A stretch of DNA of 64,000 nt, from positions 1 through 64,000 of the forward strand of contig NZ_RAQI01000004.1 in assembly GCF_003610465.1 (NCBI RefSeq), given 5' to 3'. Origin of the DNA: Xenorhabdus ehlersii. Its GTDB lineage: Bacteria; Pseudomonadota; Gammaproteobacteria; Enterobacterales; Enterobacteriaceae. A program made the position numbers and the translations under genes. The notes under the pieces are model-generated. The model ran no database searches, was not told the DNA's origin, and was given only the letters and a program-made list of their open reading frames with translations. The stretch's first letter is position 1. Every line of letters begins with the position of its first letter. Positions 1-11,659 of the stretch are shown here, in pieces.

Positions 1-2462
<2,462 letters not shown>

Positions 2463-2542
2463 GACAACACCGAAGGTGTTTTGGGGTTTGAGAGAGAGAA
2501 GTTTCAGAGAAAGCAGGCTTGTTCGGGATTGAAAACAGAATT

Positions 2543-2662
2543 TGTCTGGCGGCAACAGCGCGGTGGTCCCACCTGATCCCATGCCGAACTCAGCAGTGAA
2601 ACGCCGTAGCGCCGATGGTAGTGTGGGGTCTCCCCATGTGAGAGTAGGACACTGCCAGACAT
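2543..2662 (+). rRNA. rrf: 5S ribosomal RNA
   Basis: A 120-nt gene matching enterobacterial 5S rRNA. The 5' end TGTCTGGCGGC pairs with the 3' end CTGCCAGACAT, and the conserved CCATGCCGAACTCAG block is present. It lies about 80 bp after the 23S 3' end. Confidence 0.97.
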
Positions 2663-2714
2663 TCAATTTATAAGTGTTGCCGGCATAAAAGGCAGCAGGA
2701 TAAAGAAATTCGGT

Positions 2715-2791
2715 GGTGCGGTAGTTCAGTTGGTTAGAATACCGGCCTGTCACGCCGGGGGTCGCGGGTTCGAGTCCCGTCCGCACCGCCA
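2715..2791 (+). tRNA. aspT: tRNA-Asp (GUC)
   Basis: A 77-nt cloverleaf with encoded CCA, anticodon GTC in the context CTGTCAC, and acceptor stem GGTGCGG pairing with CCGCACC. It sits distal to 5S as in E. coli rrnC (aspT). Confidence 0.97.
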
Positions 2792-2799
2792 CCGTATTT

Positions 2800-2875
2800 A
2801 GGGGCGTAGTTCAATTGGTAGAGCACCGGTCTCCAAAACCGGGTGTTGGGAGTTCGAGCCTCTCCGCCCCTGCCA
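2800..2875 (+). tRNA. trpT: tRNA-Trp (CCA)
   Basis: A 76-nt cloverleaf with encoded CCA and anticodon CCA in the context CTCCAAA. It is almost identical to E. coli trpT and is the last gene of the rRNA operon. Confidence 0.97.
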
Positions 2876-2917
2876 GTTAACAAATAAGTAATAATTGATA
2901 TAGCTTTCAGATTAATA

Positions 2918-2945
2918 GCCCAGCTAAAGTTAGCTGGGTTTTTTG
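2918..2945 (+). terminator. Rho-independent terminator of the rRNA operon
   Basis: Inverted repeat CCCAGCTA-AAGT-TAGCTGGG followed by a run of T. It lies about 40 bp after tRNA-Trp and ends the rRNA/tRNA transcript. Confidence 0.9.
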
Positions 2946-3127
2946 TTGTTTGTCATTTTTTGTACAGCTCTAACGTACTATGGCTCTAACATATTGCAAT
3001 TCTGACCTATATTTTTACTGACATATAGTTTTTAACTTCTAGTCTCGTGTGATTCTAATTTCTTTGCGGGTGATACTCCTTTGCTCGCTCTATACCGTAC
3101 ATCAATCCTTATTTTTCTATAGTTTTG

Positions 3128-3979
3128 CTATAAAAGTTGTTTTTGGTTAGTTACAGGTGCTTTCTCAACAGGAATTTTTAATAAGTGTTGGATAAGCGCT
3201 TGTTGGTCACTGTTTTGTAGCCATACAGCGTACAATGGCCGTTCTATTAACTGATTATTAGGTAAGGCAACGAGTTTCGGATATTCTTCTTGCCAATGTA
3301 CAGGAAGGAAGGTTGCAGCATTAACGCTATCCAATAATTCTCTGGCAATATGTGCTGATGTGGTTGTAATGATAGGTGGATGATCGTTCTTTAAGATTTG
3401 TTGTTCTTGCTGGTGAAAATCAGCTCCCCACTCTAATTTAATATAATTTTCTACTGTCTTATCAATGTTATTCAGGGTTGTTAATAAAATAAGCTGGATA
3501 TTACCTATCAACTGACTTTGAAACTCATCCATTTTGGGCGGTTCAGTGGTAATTAAGAGATCCAATTCACGAGAATGCAATTGTTTGACTAGCGACTGGC
3601 GTGTTGAAACGAAAGACTCGATTCTTGTTTCCCGATGGTGTTGATAAAATGTATTTATCCAGGATGTTAGATAACTTTCCCATAGGGATGCTGTAGCGCC
3701 GATAGAGAGTTTTGTATGCTGGGCGACATAATTGATTTCTTTCTTCGCCAATTGCCAGGTACTCATTAGTGATTCTGCATAAGGTACTAGGCGTTCTCCA
3801 GCTGCTGTTAGGCGGATATTATTACGATGCCGTGTGAATAGATTGGTACCCAACTGATTTTCTAGTTGGCGGATACGAAAACTAACAGCGGATTGTGTTA
3901 AATAGAGCGATTCAGCTGCCCGACCAAAGTGACGAGTCTTACTGACTTCCAAAAAGGTTTTCAGTAATTCAGTATCCAC
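3128..3979 (-). CDS. hdfR: LysR-family regulator HdfR
   Basis: HdfR is known in enterobacteria as a repressor of flhDC and is regulated by H-NS. The N-terminal winged HTH (about residues 18-40, [20 protein letters not shown]) and LysR effector domain match E. coli HdfR almost throughout. The reading frame opens at 3991, but I prefer the GTG at 3979: the protein then begins VDTELLKTF as in E. coli MDTELLKTF, and GGAG sits 6 nt upstream. The resulting length, 283 aa, fits the family (about 279). It is divergent from maoP, as in E. coli. Confidence 0.93.
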   Translation of the reverse strand: MDTELLKTFLEVSKTRHFGRAAESLYLTQSAVSFRIRQLENQLGTNLFTRHRNNIRLTAAGERLVPYAESLMSTWQLAKKEINYVAQHTKLSIGATASLWESYLTSWINTFYQHHRETRIESFVSTRQSLVKQLHSRELDLLITTEPPKMDEFQSQLIGNIQLILLTTLNNIDKTVENYIKLEWGADFHQQEQQILKNDHPPIITTTSAHIARELLDSVNAATFLPVHWQEEYPKLVALPNNQLIERPLYAVWLQNSDQQALIQHLLKIPVEKAPVTNQKQLL

Positions 3980-4094
3980 ATGCATCTCCAATAGTTTTTG
4001 TCGTTAAGATTTAAATATTTTGTTTTACAGAATGTCAAGCCTCCCTAATACTCCGCGCCATAATTAGTATGACTTAGAGTTAGGAGTGTGTCAG

Positions 4095-4433
4095 ATGGCT
4101 GAAAGCTTCATCACGACTAATCGTTTTTTTGATAATAAAAATTATCCACGTGGATTTTCCCGTCATGGTGATTTCACCATCAAAGAGGCTCAATTGCTAG
4201 AACGTTATGGTCATGCGTTCAATGAATTGGACCTTGGTAAACGTGAACCTCAAACAGAAGAAGAAAAACTGTTTGTTGCAGTTTGCCGTGGTGAACGTGC
4301 ACCTGCAACGACAGAAGAAAAGGTATGGACTAAATATTTGGCAAAAATTAGCCGTCCAAAACGTTTTCATACCCTTTCCGGTGGAAAACCGCAGCTTGAT
4401 TCTTCAGAGGACTATACCGATACTGATGATTAA
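4095..4433 (+). CDS. maoP: Macrodomain Ori organization protein MaoP
   Basis: A small acidic protein (112 aa) matching E. coli MaoP/YifE from MAESF to the acidic tail. In E. coli, MaoP with the cis site maoS organizes the Ori macrodomain. The frame is open from a GTG at 4086, but the family start is the ATG at 4095, which has AGGAG at 4082-4086, 8 nt upstream. The 115-bp hdfR/maoP gap is where a maoS-like site would be expected; I cannot identify one by eye. Confidence 0.95.
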   Translation: MAESFITTNRFFDNKNYPRGFSRHGDFTIKEAQLLERYGHAFNELDLGKREPQTEEEKLFVAVCRGERAPATTEEKVWTKYLAKISRPKRFHTLSGGKPQLDSSEDYTDTDD

Positions 4434-4495
4434 TACCATCATTAATATTAATCATCTATCCAAGAGGGGCAGTTGTCCCTCTTCTAACCGATAAC

Positions 4496-6022
4496 TTATC
4501 CAGCCTGCTTCTGTAATTGAATAAGTAACCTATCCATACTTCGGTAGCTGAGTGCTTCCATAATATCTGGTTTTTCTATTCTTGTTTGTTCTTTTAAGTC
4601 TGCAATTGTGCGAGAAACCCTAAGTATTCTGTGCCAGGCACGTATAGATAGTCCTAATTTCAATAAAGTATTTTCCAGAAAAACCGCATTTTCCATGTTA
4701 ATTTTGCAAATATCTTCGGTTTGTTTGCTACTGAGACGGGCATTGATGTGCCCACAGCGCTCTATTTGTATTTTTCTTGCTTTTGCTACGCGTTTTTTGA
4801 TTTCTTGACTACTTTCTCCATATTTTGTTGATGATTGACTTAAAATTCCTGGAGGAAGAAGGGGAACTTCAATAGAGAGATCAAAACGATCTAAAAAAGG
4901 GCCTGATAGTTTAGAGAGATAACGTAATACTTGGTGTGGACTACTTCGGTTATGTATTCCTTGATGATAGCCGGTTGGACTAGGGTTCATGGCTGCAATC
5001 AATTGAACTTGGGCAGGAAATCGGACTTTTGCTCTGGCACGGGATATTACTATTTCGCCAGATTCTAACGGTTCCCGTAGGGCATCAAGGACACTGCGAT
5101 TAAATTCAGGTAATTCGTCTAGAAATAACACACCATTATGGGCAAGAGAAATTTCTCCCGGCTTAGGTATTGAGCCTCCCCCAACAAGAGCTGCCATTGA
5201 AGAACTGTGATGAGGGGTTCTAAACGGGCGTATATGCCATTTTTGAGGATTAACGGGGCATCCCGCTAAACTATTGATTGCAGCGACGTCTAGAGCTTCC
5301 TGATGCGTCAATGGTGGTAATAAACCACATAATCGGCTGGCAAGCATAGTTTTGCCGGTGCCTGGAGGACCGAGCAGCAGAAGATTATGACCGCCAGCGG
5401 CTGTGATCTCCAGTGCCCGTTTAGCTTGTTCCTGCCCAATAATATCCTGTATATCCAAAATAAATGATTCAGTCTGTAGTTCGACAGGAGAAGGAGAGGA
5501 TAAGGTCGCATTTTCTCCTTGTAAGAAATGGCAGATTTGCAGTAAATGATTTGCCATTAGCGTTTCGTTTTGAGACAAAATTGCAAGTTCAGCTTGGTTT
5601 TCTGAGGAAAGGATCAGTTGTCTTCCTGCCCTTTTTGCACTCAATGCTGCGGGAATTGCTCCCGTAACTTGCCGTATTTCACCAGAGAGTGCTAATTCAC
5701 CTAAAAACTCATAATTATGTAGCTTATCTGTCGGGATCTGCTCCGATGCAGCTAAAATTGCAATAGCGATGGGTAAATCATATCTTCCCCCTTCTTTGGG
5801 GAGATCTGCGGGTGCTAAATTGACGGTAATCCTTTTGGGTGGATAAGTAAAACCACTATTGATCAGAGCGCTTCGGACACGATCTCTGGCTTCCTTTACG
5901 GTAGTTTCAGGTAAACCAACAAGGGTGAGACCGGGTAAACCATTACTGATATGTGCTTCTATCGTGACGATAGGGGAATCAATACCAATTGTTGCCCGTG
6001 TATGAATAACGGCCAGTGCCAT
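4496..6022 (-). CDS. comM: Magnesium-chelatase-like AAA+ ATPase (YifB/ComM)
   Basis: 508 aa, the usual length of YifB/ComM. It has an N-terminal ChlI-type domain (about 20-140), Walker A GPPGTGKT at 218-225 in the Mg-chelatase AAA+ domain, Walker B VLFLDELPEF, the AAMNPSPTG motif, and a C-terminal helical domain. ComM is a hexameric DNA helicase that promotes branch migration during natural transformation in Vibrio and Acinetobacter; its role in enterobacteria is unsettled. It is convergent with maoP across a gap of about 60 bp. Confidence 0.94.
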   Translation of the reverse strand: MALAVIHTRATIGIDSPIVTIEAHISNGLPGLTLVGLPETTVKEARDRVRSALINSGFTYPPKRITVNLAPADLPKEGGRYDLPIAIAILAASEQIPTDKLHNYEFLGELALSGEIRQVTGAIPAALSAKRAGRQLILSSENQAELAILSQNETLMANHLLQICHFLQGENATLSSPSPVELQTESFILDIQDIIGQEQAKRALEITAAGGHNLLLLGPPGTGKTMLASRLCGLLPPLTHQEALDVAAINSLAGCPVNPQKWHIRPFRTPHHSSSMAALVGGGSIPKPGEISLAHNGVLFLDELPEFNRSVLDALREPLESGEIVISRARAKVRFPAQVQLIAAMNPSPTGYHQGIHNRSSPHQVLRYLSKLSGPFLDRFDLSIEVPLLPPGILSQSSTKYGESSQEIKKRVAKARKIQIERCGHINARLSSKQTEDICKINMENAVFLENTLLKLGLSIRAWHRILRVSRTIADLKEQTRIEKPDIMEALSYRSMDRLLIQLQKQAG

Positions 6023-6623
6023 GATGCTCTCCTTAGCAAGAAAGCAGTTATCATGGATCGATAAAAAATAATGAAAAGTCGCTTTTCTTTATTTTGTGAA
6101 AAGGTTCGTAAATATATTTATCACTATGATTATACTGACAACCATTCAGTTGTTTGGATTTTAATAATAACATAATGTTATATATGAATAATCTAACAAG
6201 CTGGAATTTTTATGATAAAAAAATCGAGCGGGAATAAGTGGTACTCATCGATAACTATAACTTGATAAAATACATAAGATTAATTTAATTAATCTTGAGC
6301 ATATATACTATTAACTATGATAATAGTTAATCATAAAAATTAGTTTTGATCGTATTTTTGCCATGTTATCGAGACTTAGACGATTAACTCGTTTTTTTAT
6401 TATTTTATTTATTAATTATTTTACTAAACAAACAGATGGCAATTTTTTCTGAAATAAAAATGAGTGAATTACAGTGGATTTATCTATTTTTTAGTTATCT
6501 AAATGAAAAATATGAATAAAATAATTTTGTTATAAAAAAACAAAAATAATCGTTGTCAATAATCATAGAAAGTGATAACTCTTAAATATACGTCAAGCAT
6601 ACAAATTAAAAACGAATAGAATT
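6023..6623. other. Long AT-rich intergenic region upstream of ilvL
   Basis: About 600 bp without a supportable gene between yifB (divergent) and the ilvL leader. It is very AT-rich and contains three near-consecutive perfect inverted repeats: 6167-6181, 6276-6296 and 6310-6331. The ilv promoter must lie in its right part. A possible -35 TTGTCA is at 6553-6558 with GATAAC at 6574-6579, but the spacing is short, so I do not call it. Confidence 0.6.
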
Positions 6624-6722
6624 ATGAACGCATTTGTCTTTGTCCTAGTGATTAGCCTAATTATTAGCGTGGTGGTGATTATTCCACCGTGCGGGGCTGC
6701 ACTTGGACGAAGAACGGCTTAG
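6624..6722 (+). CDS. ilvL: ilv operon leader (attenuator) peptide IlvL
   Basis: A 32-residue leader peptide ending in PPCGAALGR-RTA, against PPCGAALGRGKA in E. coli IlvL. Fourteen of 32 residues are Val, Ile or Leu, and 13 of these lie in the 16-codon stretch at residues 5-20. The three consecutive valines (16-18) are followed by two isoleucines. By the E. coli model, a ribosome stalled here for lack of charged Val/Ile/Leu tRNA prevents the terminator at 6745-6781 from forming. It is followed by ilvG, 144 bp after the stop. Confidence 0.93.
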   Translation: MNAFVFVLVISLIISVVVIIPPCGAALGRRTA

Positions 6723-6744
6723 ACAGAAGAATAGCCAGATTCCA

Positions 6745-6781
6745 AAAACCCCCGCACCGAAAGGCGCGGGGGTTTTTTTTT
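6745..6781 (+). terminator. ilv attenuator terminator
   Basis: CCCCCGC (6749-6755) pairs with GCGGGGG (6766-6772), followed by nine T, giving a strong GC-rich terminator between the leader peptide and ilvG. The A-rich 5' flank can extend the stem. The layout matches the classical ilvGMEDA attenuator. Confidence 0.92.
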
Positions 6782-6866
6782 AGGTCTGATACTGAGTTCG
6801 ACAAAATAGAAGTAACAAAACATCGCAACAGCCAACAGCAAGGTAAACGTAACAGGGGAGACGGCA

Positions 6867-8513
6867 ATGAACGGGGCACAATCGGTTGTAGAGGCATTAC
6901 GAAAACAGGGAATTGAAAAAGTTTTTGGTTATCCTGGTGGAGCAATCATGCCAGTTTATGATGCGCTGTATGATGGTGGTGTTGAGCACATTTTGTGTCG
7001 CCATGAACAAGGCGCTGTTATGGCAGCTATTGGCTATGCGAGAGCAAGTGGTAAGCCAGGCGTTTGCATCGCGACATCAGGGCCAGGAGCGACAAACTTA
7101 ATCACGGGATTGGCTGACGCATTATTGGATTCCGTTCCTGTTGTCGCTATTACGGGTCAGGTGAGTTCTGAATTTATCGGGACAGATGCCTTTCAGGAAA
7201 TCGATATACTGGGAATGTCTCTTTCTTGTACAAAACACAGTTTTCTTGTTGATTCACTGGAAAAATTACCTCAAATCATGGCCGATGCTTTCTCCATTGC
7301 CATGAATGGTCGCCCGGGCCCTGTTCTGATTGATTTACCAAAAGATATTCAGTTAGCACAAGGTGATTTTGCCCCCTATTTAATACCGATATCCCCTAAA
7401 TTTTCTCTTCCAAAACAAGAGATTGAATTTGCTCGTCAATTGTTAGCTTCATCTCGGAAACCTATTTTGTATGTGGGTGGAGGGGTTGGCATGTCTGGTG
7501 CTGTTCCTGAATTGCGTAATTTTGTATCTGAAACGGGTGTTCCCGTTGTTTCCACATTGAAAGGTTTGGGAGCGGCAGATTTTAAACATGAATGTTATTT
7601 GGGAATGTTAGGGATGCATGGTACTAAAGCCGCTAACCTTGCCGTTCAATCCTGTGATTTGTTAATTGCCGTTGGGGCGCGTTTTGATGACCGTGTTACA
7701 GGAAAGTTGAATACTTTTGCACCTAAAGCCAAAGTTATTCATTTGGATATTGATCCTGTTGAATTTAATAAATTACGTCAGACTCATGTTTCATTATTGG
7801 GTGATTTAAAAACCCTATTGCCTCATTTACAACAACCTTTATCGATCCAAGCCTGGCAACAAAAAATCAAACAATTAAAAAACGAACATGCATGGTGTTA
7901 TGACTGTCAGGGCGAAAGCATTTATGCTCCGTTGCTGCTGAAGCAGGTTTCTGAACGTGCCTCGTCCAGCACAGTTATCACAACCGATGTTGGGCAGCAT
8001 CAGATGTGGGCTGCTCAGCACATGACTTTTAGTCAACCAGAAAATTTCATCACATCAAGTGGATTAGGCACGATGGGATTCGGCATTCCAGCGGCGGTTG
8101 GTGCCCAGATGGCTCGTCCTGAAGATATGGTTATCTGCATATCTGGTGACGGCTCCTTTATGATGAATGTTCAAGAATTAGGCACTATTAAACGCAAGCA
8201 ATTGCCGGTCAAACTGATCTTATTGGATAACCAAAGATTGGGCATGGTTCGTCAGTGGCAAGAGTTGTTTTTTGACAAACGTTATAGCGAAACGATCTTA
8301 ACTGATAATCCTGATTTTCTTACGTTGGCGCGGGCGTTTGGTATTCCGGGACAGAGAGTTACTGACAAAGCACAAGTGGACGAAGCATTGGATGCTTTGT
8401 TCAACAGTGAGGGTGCGTATTTATTACATGTGTCTATTGATGAATTAGAGAATGTCTGGCCATTGGTTCCACCAGGCGCAAGCAACGAAACCATGTTGGA
8501 GAAATCATTATGA
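6867..8513 (+). CDS. ilvG: Acetolactate synthase II, large subunit
   Basis: ThDP- and FAD-dependent acetohydroxyacid synthase, the first common step of Ile/Val/Leu synthesis: pyruvate with pyruvate or 2-oxobutyrate. 548 aa, full length. Glu-47 in RHEQGA is the ThDP-activating glutamate, and the ThDP/Mg motif GDGSFMMN lies near residue 430. The frame is uninterrupted, unlike the frameshifted ilvG of E. coli K-12, so isozyme II should be active. It follows the ilvL attenuator and overlaps ilvM by 4 bp (ATGA), indicating translational coupling with its regulatory subunit. Confidence 0.97.
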   Translation: MNGAQSVVEALRKQGIEKVFGYPGGAIMPVYDALYDGGVEHILCRHEQGAVMAAIGYARASGKPGVCIATSGPGATNLITGLADALLDSVPVVAITGQVSSEFIGTDAFQEIDILGMSLSCTKHSFLVDSLEKLPQIMADAFSIAMNGRPGPVLIDLPKDIQLAQGDFAPYLIPISPKFSLPKQEIEFARQLLASSRKPILYVGGGVGMSGAVPELRNFVSETGVPVVSTLKGLGAADFKHECYLGMLGMHGTKAANLAVQSCDLLIAVGARFDDRVTGKLNTFAPKAKVIHLDIDPVEFNKLRQTHVSLLGDLKTLLPHLQQPLSIQAWQQKIKQLKNEHAWCYDCQGESIYAPLLLKQVSERASSSTVITTDVGQHQMWAAQHMTFSQPENFITSSGLGTMGFGIPAAVGAQMARPEDMVICISGDGSFMMNVQELGTIKRKQLPVKLILLDNQRLGMVRQWQELFFDKRYSETILTDNPDFLTLARAFGIPGQRVTDKAQVDEALDALFNSEGAYLLHVSIDELENVWPLVPPGASNETMLEKSL

Positions 8514-8767
8514 GACAGCATCAACTTGCTATTAAGGCGCGGTTTTGCCCTGAGATTTTGGAACGGATTCTGAGGGTTACCCGTCACCGCGGGTTTCAGA
8601 TATGCGCATTGAATATGGATCATATAACAGATAGTGATAATGTAAATATTGAACTCACCGTGTCTAGCCAACGTCCAGTTAATTTACTTTTTTCTCAACT
8701 GATGAAATTGGTGGATGTTGCTGGTGTTGAGATCAAAAACAAAGAATCACGATTAATAAGCGCATAA
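8510..8767 (+). CDS. ilvM: Acetolactate synthase II, small subunit
   Basis: An 85-aa ACT-type regulatory subunit of isozyme II that stabilizes and activates IlvG. The start is the ATG overlapping the ilvG stop. Position and size match E. coli IlvM, and the [12 protein letters not shown] segment is typical of the family. ilvE begins 24 bp downstream. Confidence 0.94.
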   Translation: MRQHQLAIKARFCPEILERILRVTRHRGFQICALNMDHITDSDNVNIELTVSSQRPVNLLFSQLMKLVDVAGVEIKNKESRLISA

Positions 8768-8791
8768 TGCGCCATTGAAGGAAAACTGAGA

Positions 8792-9718
8792 ATGACAAAG
8801 CAAGCTGATTATATTTGGTTCAATGGAGAAATGGTGCCTTGGGCAGATGCTAAAGTTCACGTTATGTCCCATGCCTTACATTATGGTACTTCGGTATTTG
8901 AGGGGATTCGTTGCTATGACTCCCACAAAGGGTCCGTTGTTTTTCGTCATCGTGAACATATGCAGCGCTTGCGTGACTCAGCCAAGATTTACCGTTTCCC
9001 AGTGAGTCAAAGTGTGGACGAATTGATGGAAGCTTGCCGTGAAACGCTGCGTAAAAATAAATTGGTCAGTGCTTACATTCGCCCATTGATATTTGTGGGT
9101 AATGTTGGAATGGGAGTAAACCCACCTGCTGGTTACAAAACAGACGTTATCATTGCTGCTTTTCCGTGGGGAGCTTATCTCGGTGAGGAAGCTTTAGATC
9201 AGGGCATTGATGCGATGGTTTCTTCATGGAATCGCATGGCAGCAAATACGATCCCTACAGGCGCAAAAGCGGGAGGCAACTATCTCTCTTCTTTGTTGGT
9301 GGGAAGTGAAGCACGACGTCATGGTTATCAGGAAGGTATTGCCCTGGATGTTCATGGTTATATTTCAGAAGGTGCGGGCGAAAACTTATTTGAAGTGAAG
9401 GACGGAATTCTATTCACGCCGCCATTTGCTTCATCTGCTTTGCCAGGGATCACCCGTGATGCCATCATCAAGTTGGCACAAGATCTTGGCCTGGAAGTTC
9501 GTGAACAGGTACTTTCTCGCGAATCGCTTTATTTAGCGGATGAAGTATTCATGACAGGAACGGCTGCGGAGATCACTCCGGTTCGTAGTGTAGATGGTAT
9601 TCAGGTGGGTATCGGCAAATGTGGCCCCGTCACTAAAAAAATTCAAAGTGCGTTCTTTGGCTTATTTGATGGTACGACAGAAGATAAATGGGGTTGGTTG
9701 GATCCAGTTAATCCTTAA
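8792..9718 (+). CDS. ilvE: Branched-chain amino acid aminotransferase
   Basis: Class IV PLP-dependent transaminase for the last step of Val, Ile and Leu synthesis (2-oxoacid plus glutamate). 308 aa, close to E. coli IlvE. The PLP lysine is Lys-159 in the TGAKAGGNYL motif; the phosphate-binding FMTGTAAE motif near 254 is present. AAGGAAAA precedes the ATG. It is third in the ilv operon; a terminator-like hairpin separates it from ilvD. Confidence 0.97.
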   Translation: MTKQADYIWFNGEMVPWADAKVHVMSHALHYGTSVFEGIRCYDSHKGSVVFRHREHMQRLRDSAKIYRFPVSQSVDELMEACRETLRKNKLVSAYIRPLIFVGNVGMGVNPPAGYKTDVIIAAFPWGAYLGEEALDQGIDAMVSSWNRMAANTIPTGAKAGGNYLSSLLVGSEARRHGYQEGIALDVHGYISEGAGENLFEVKDGILFTPPFASSALPGITRDAIIKLAQDLGLEVREQVLSRESLYLADEVFMTGTAAEITPVRSVDGIQVGIGKCGPVTKKIQSAFFGLFDGTTEDKWGWLDPVNP

Positions 9719-9735
9719 TAAAAAATATAAAACTC

Positions 9736-9762
9736 AACAGGCGGTCGTTCCCCGCCTGTTTT
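9736..9762 (+). terminator. Terminator-like hairpin between ilvE and ilvD
   Basis: AACAGGCGG (9736-9744) pairs perfectly with CCGCCTGTT (9752-9760), with a 7-nt loop and then TTGATT. The T-tract is short (four T at 9759-9762), so it may be a partial terminator or an mRNA-processing or stabilizing element inside the operon. Confidence 0.6.
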
Positions 9763-9806
9763 GATTGCTGAAGTTAATTGATAAGACTGACATGGGAGTG
9801 AAGACA

Positions 9807-11657
9807 ATGCCTAAATACCGTTCTGCCACGACGACTCATGGCCGCAATATGGCGGGAGCCCGTGCCTTATGGCGAGCCACAGGTATGACAGATGCAGATT
9901 TTGGAAAACCTATTATTGCGGTTGTTAACTCATTCACGCAGTTTGTGCCAGGACATGTACATTTGCGTGATCTTGGCAAGCTGGTGGCAGAACAGATTCA
10001 GGCATCAGGGGGAGTTGCGAAAGAGTTCAATACCATCGCTGTTGATGATGGTATTGCAATGGGACATGGTGGAATGCTCTATTCGTTACCTTCGCGTGAG
10101 TTGATTGCTGACTCGGTGGAATACATGGTCAATGCCCACTGTGCTGATGCTATGGTGTGTATTTCCAACTGCGACAAAATCACGCCAGGCATGTTGATGG
10201 CATCTTTGCGCTTGAATATTCCGGTTATTTTTGTTTCTGGTGGTCCAATGGAAGCGGGTAAGACGCGATTATCCGATCAACTGATTAAACTGGATTTGGT
10301 CGATGCCATGATTCAGGGCGCCAACCCAAATGTCAGTGATGAACAGAGCGAGCAAATCGAACGTTCTGCCTGTCCGACGTGTGGCTCTTGCTCAGGTATG
10401 TTTACGGCGAATTCGATGAATTGTTTGACCGAAGCGCTTGGACTTTCACAGCCAGGTAATGGTTCATTGCTCGCTACTCATGCTGATCGTAAAACTCTGT
10501 TTATCAATGCCGGTAAACGCATTGTTGAACTAACTAAGCGCTATTATGAACAAGATGATGATAGCGCTCTCCCACGTAATATTGCGACCAAAGCGGCATT
10601 TGAAAATGCGATGACATTGGATATTGCGATGGGGGGATCGACTAACACTGTTCTGCATTTGTTGGCCGCAGCGCAGGAAGCTGAAGTTGACTTCACGATG
10701 ACGGATATTGATCGTCTGTCTCGTCAGGTGCCGCATTTATGTAAAGTTGCTCCGAGCACCCAGAAATACCATATGGAAGACGTCCATCGTGCTGGCGGTG
10801 TGATTGGTATCCTGGGTGAGCTTGATCGGGCTGGTCTTTTGTATCGCGATGTGAAAAATGTTTTGGGTTTGGATTTACCACAAACATTGGCCCAGTACGA
10901 CATCATGCTGACAAAAGATGAAAATGTTAAGCGGATGTATGCAGCGGGGCCGGCGGGAATTCGTACCACACAAGCTTTCTCACAAGATTGTCGTTGGCCG
11001 TCGTTGGATGCAGATCGCGAGGCAGGATGTATTCGTGAACGTAATCATGCTTACAGTCAGGATGGTGGGCTGGCTGTTTTGTTCGGCAACATTGCAAGAG
11101 ACGGTTGCATTGTGAAAACAGCAGGCGTTGATAAAGAAATCCTGACTTTCCGTGGTCCAGCCAAAGTTTACGAGAGCCAGGAGGATGCGGTAGAAGCCAT
11201 TCTTGGTGGAAAAGTAGTGGCGGGAGACGTGGTTGTTATTCGTTATGAAGGGCCGAAAGGTGGCCCAGGTATGCAAGAGATGCTCTATCCTACCACCTAT
11301 CTGAAATCGATGGGATTGGGGAAAAGTTGTGCATTGATTACGGATGGGCGTTTCTCAGGCGGAACATCGGGCTTATCTATTGGTCATGTCTCTCCAGAAG
11401 CGGCAAATGGTGGTTTGATTGGCCTGATTTATGACGGTGATATTATCAATATTGATATTCCAAATCGTAAAATTCAGTTGGATGTGGTGGAAACAGCACT
11501 GGCAGAGCGTACACAGGCTGAATTATCTCGCGGAGATAAAGCGTGGACACCTAAGTCCCGTGAGCGTCAGGTTTCTTTGGCATTACGTGCTTATGCTTCA
11601 TTGGCGACCAGTGCTGATAAAGGCGCTGTGCGCGATAAAACCAAACTGGGGAGTTAA
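9807..11657 (+). CDS. ilvD: Dihydroxy-acid dehydratase
   Basis: Fe-S dehydratase converting dihydroxyacids to the 2-oxoacid precursors of Val and Ile. From the ATG at 9807 it has 616 aa, exactly the E. coli length, beginning [12 protein letters not shown]. The frame opens earlier (9765), but GGGAGTG at 9794-9800 and family alignment support 9807. Cluster cysteines are visible in CISNCDK (about 122) and CPTCGSCSG (about 195). Only 2 bp separate it from ilvA. Confidence 0.97.
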   Translation: MPKYRSATTTHGRNMAGARALWRATGMTDADFGKPIIAVVNSFTQFVPGHVHLRDLGKLVAEQIQASGGVAKEFNTIAVDDGIAMGHGGMLYSLPSRELIADSVEYMVNAHCADAMVCISNCDKITPGMLMASLRLNIPVIFVSGGPMEAGKTRLSDQLIKLDLVDAMIQGANPNVSDEQSEQIERSACPTCGSCSGMFTANSMNCLTEALGLSQPGNGSLLATHADRKTLFINAGKRIVELTKRYYEQDDDSALPRNIATKAAFENAMTLDIAMGGSTNTVLHLLAAAQEAEVDFTMTDIDRLSRQVPHLCKVAPSTQKYHMEDVHRAGGVIGILGELDRAGLLYRDVKNVLGLDLPQTLAQYDIMLTKDENVKRMYAAGPAGIRTTQAFSQDCRWPSLDADREAGCIRERNHAYSQDGGLAVLFGNIARDGCIVKTAGVDKEILTFRGPAKVYESQEDAVEAILGGKVVAGDVVVIRYEGPKGGPGMQEMLYPTTYLKSMGLGKSCALITDGRFSGGTSGLSIGHVSPEAANGGLIGLIYDGDIINIDIPNRKIQLDVVETALAERTQAELSRGDKAWTPKSRERQVSLALRAYASLATSADKGAVRDKTKLGS

Positions 11658-11659
11658 TT

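Noticed and set aside
6867..8513. Expected frameshift in ilvG as in E. coli K-12
   Set aside because: The frame is intact over 548 codons; no frameshift.
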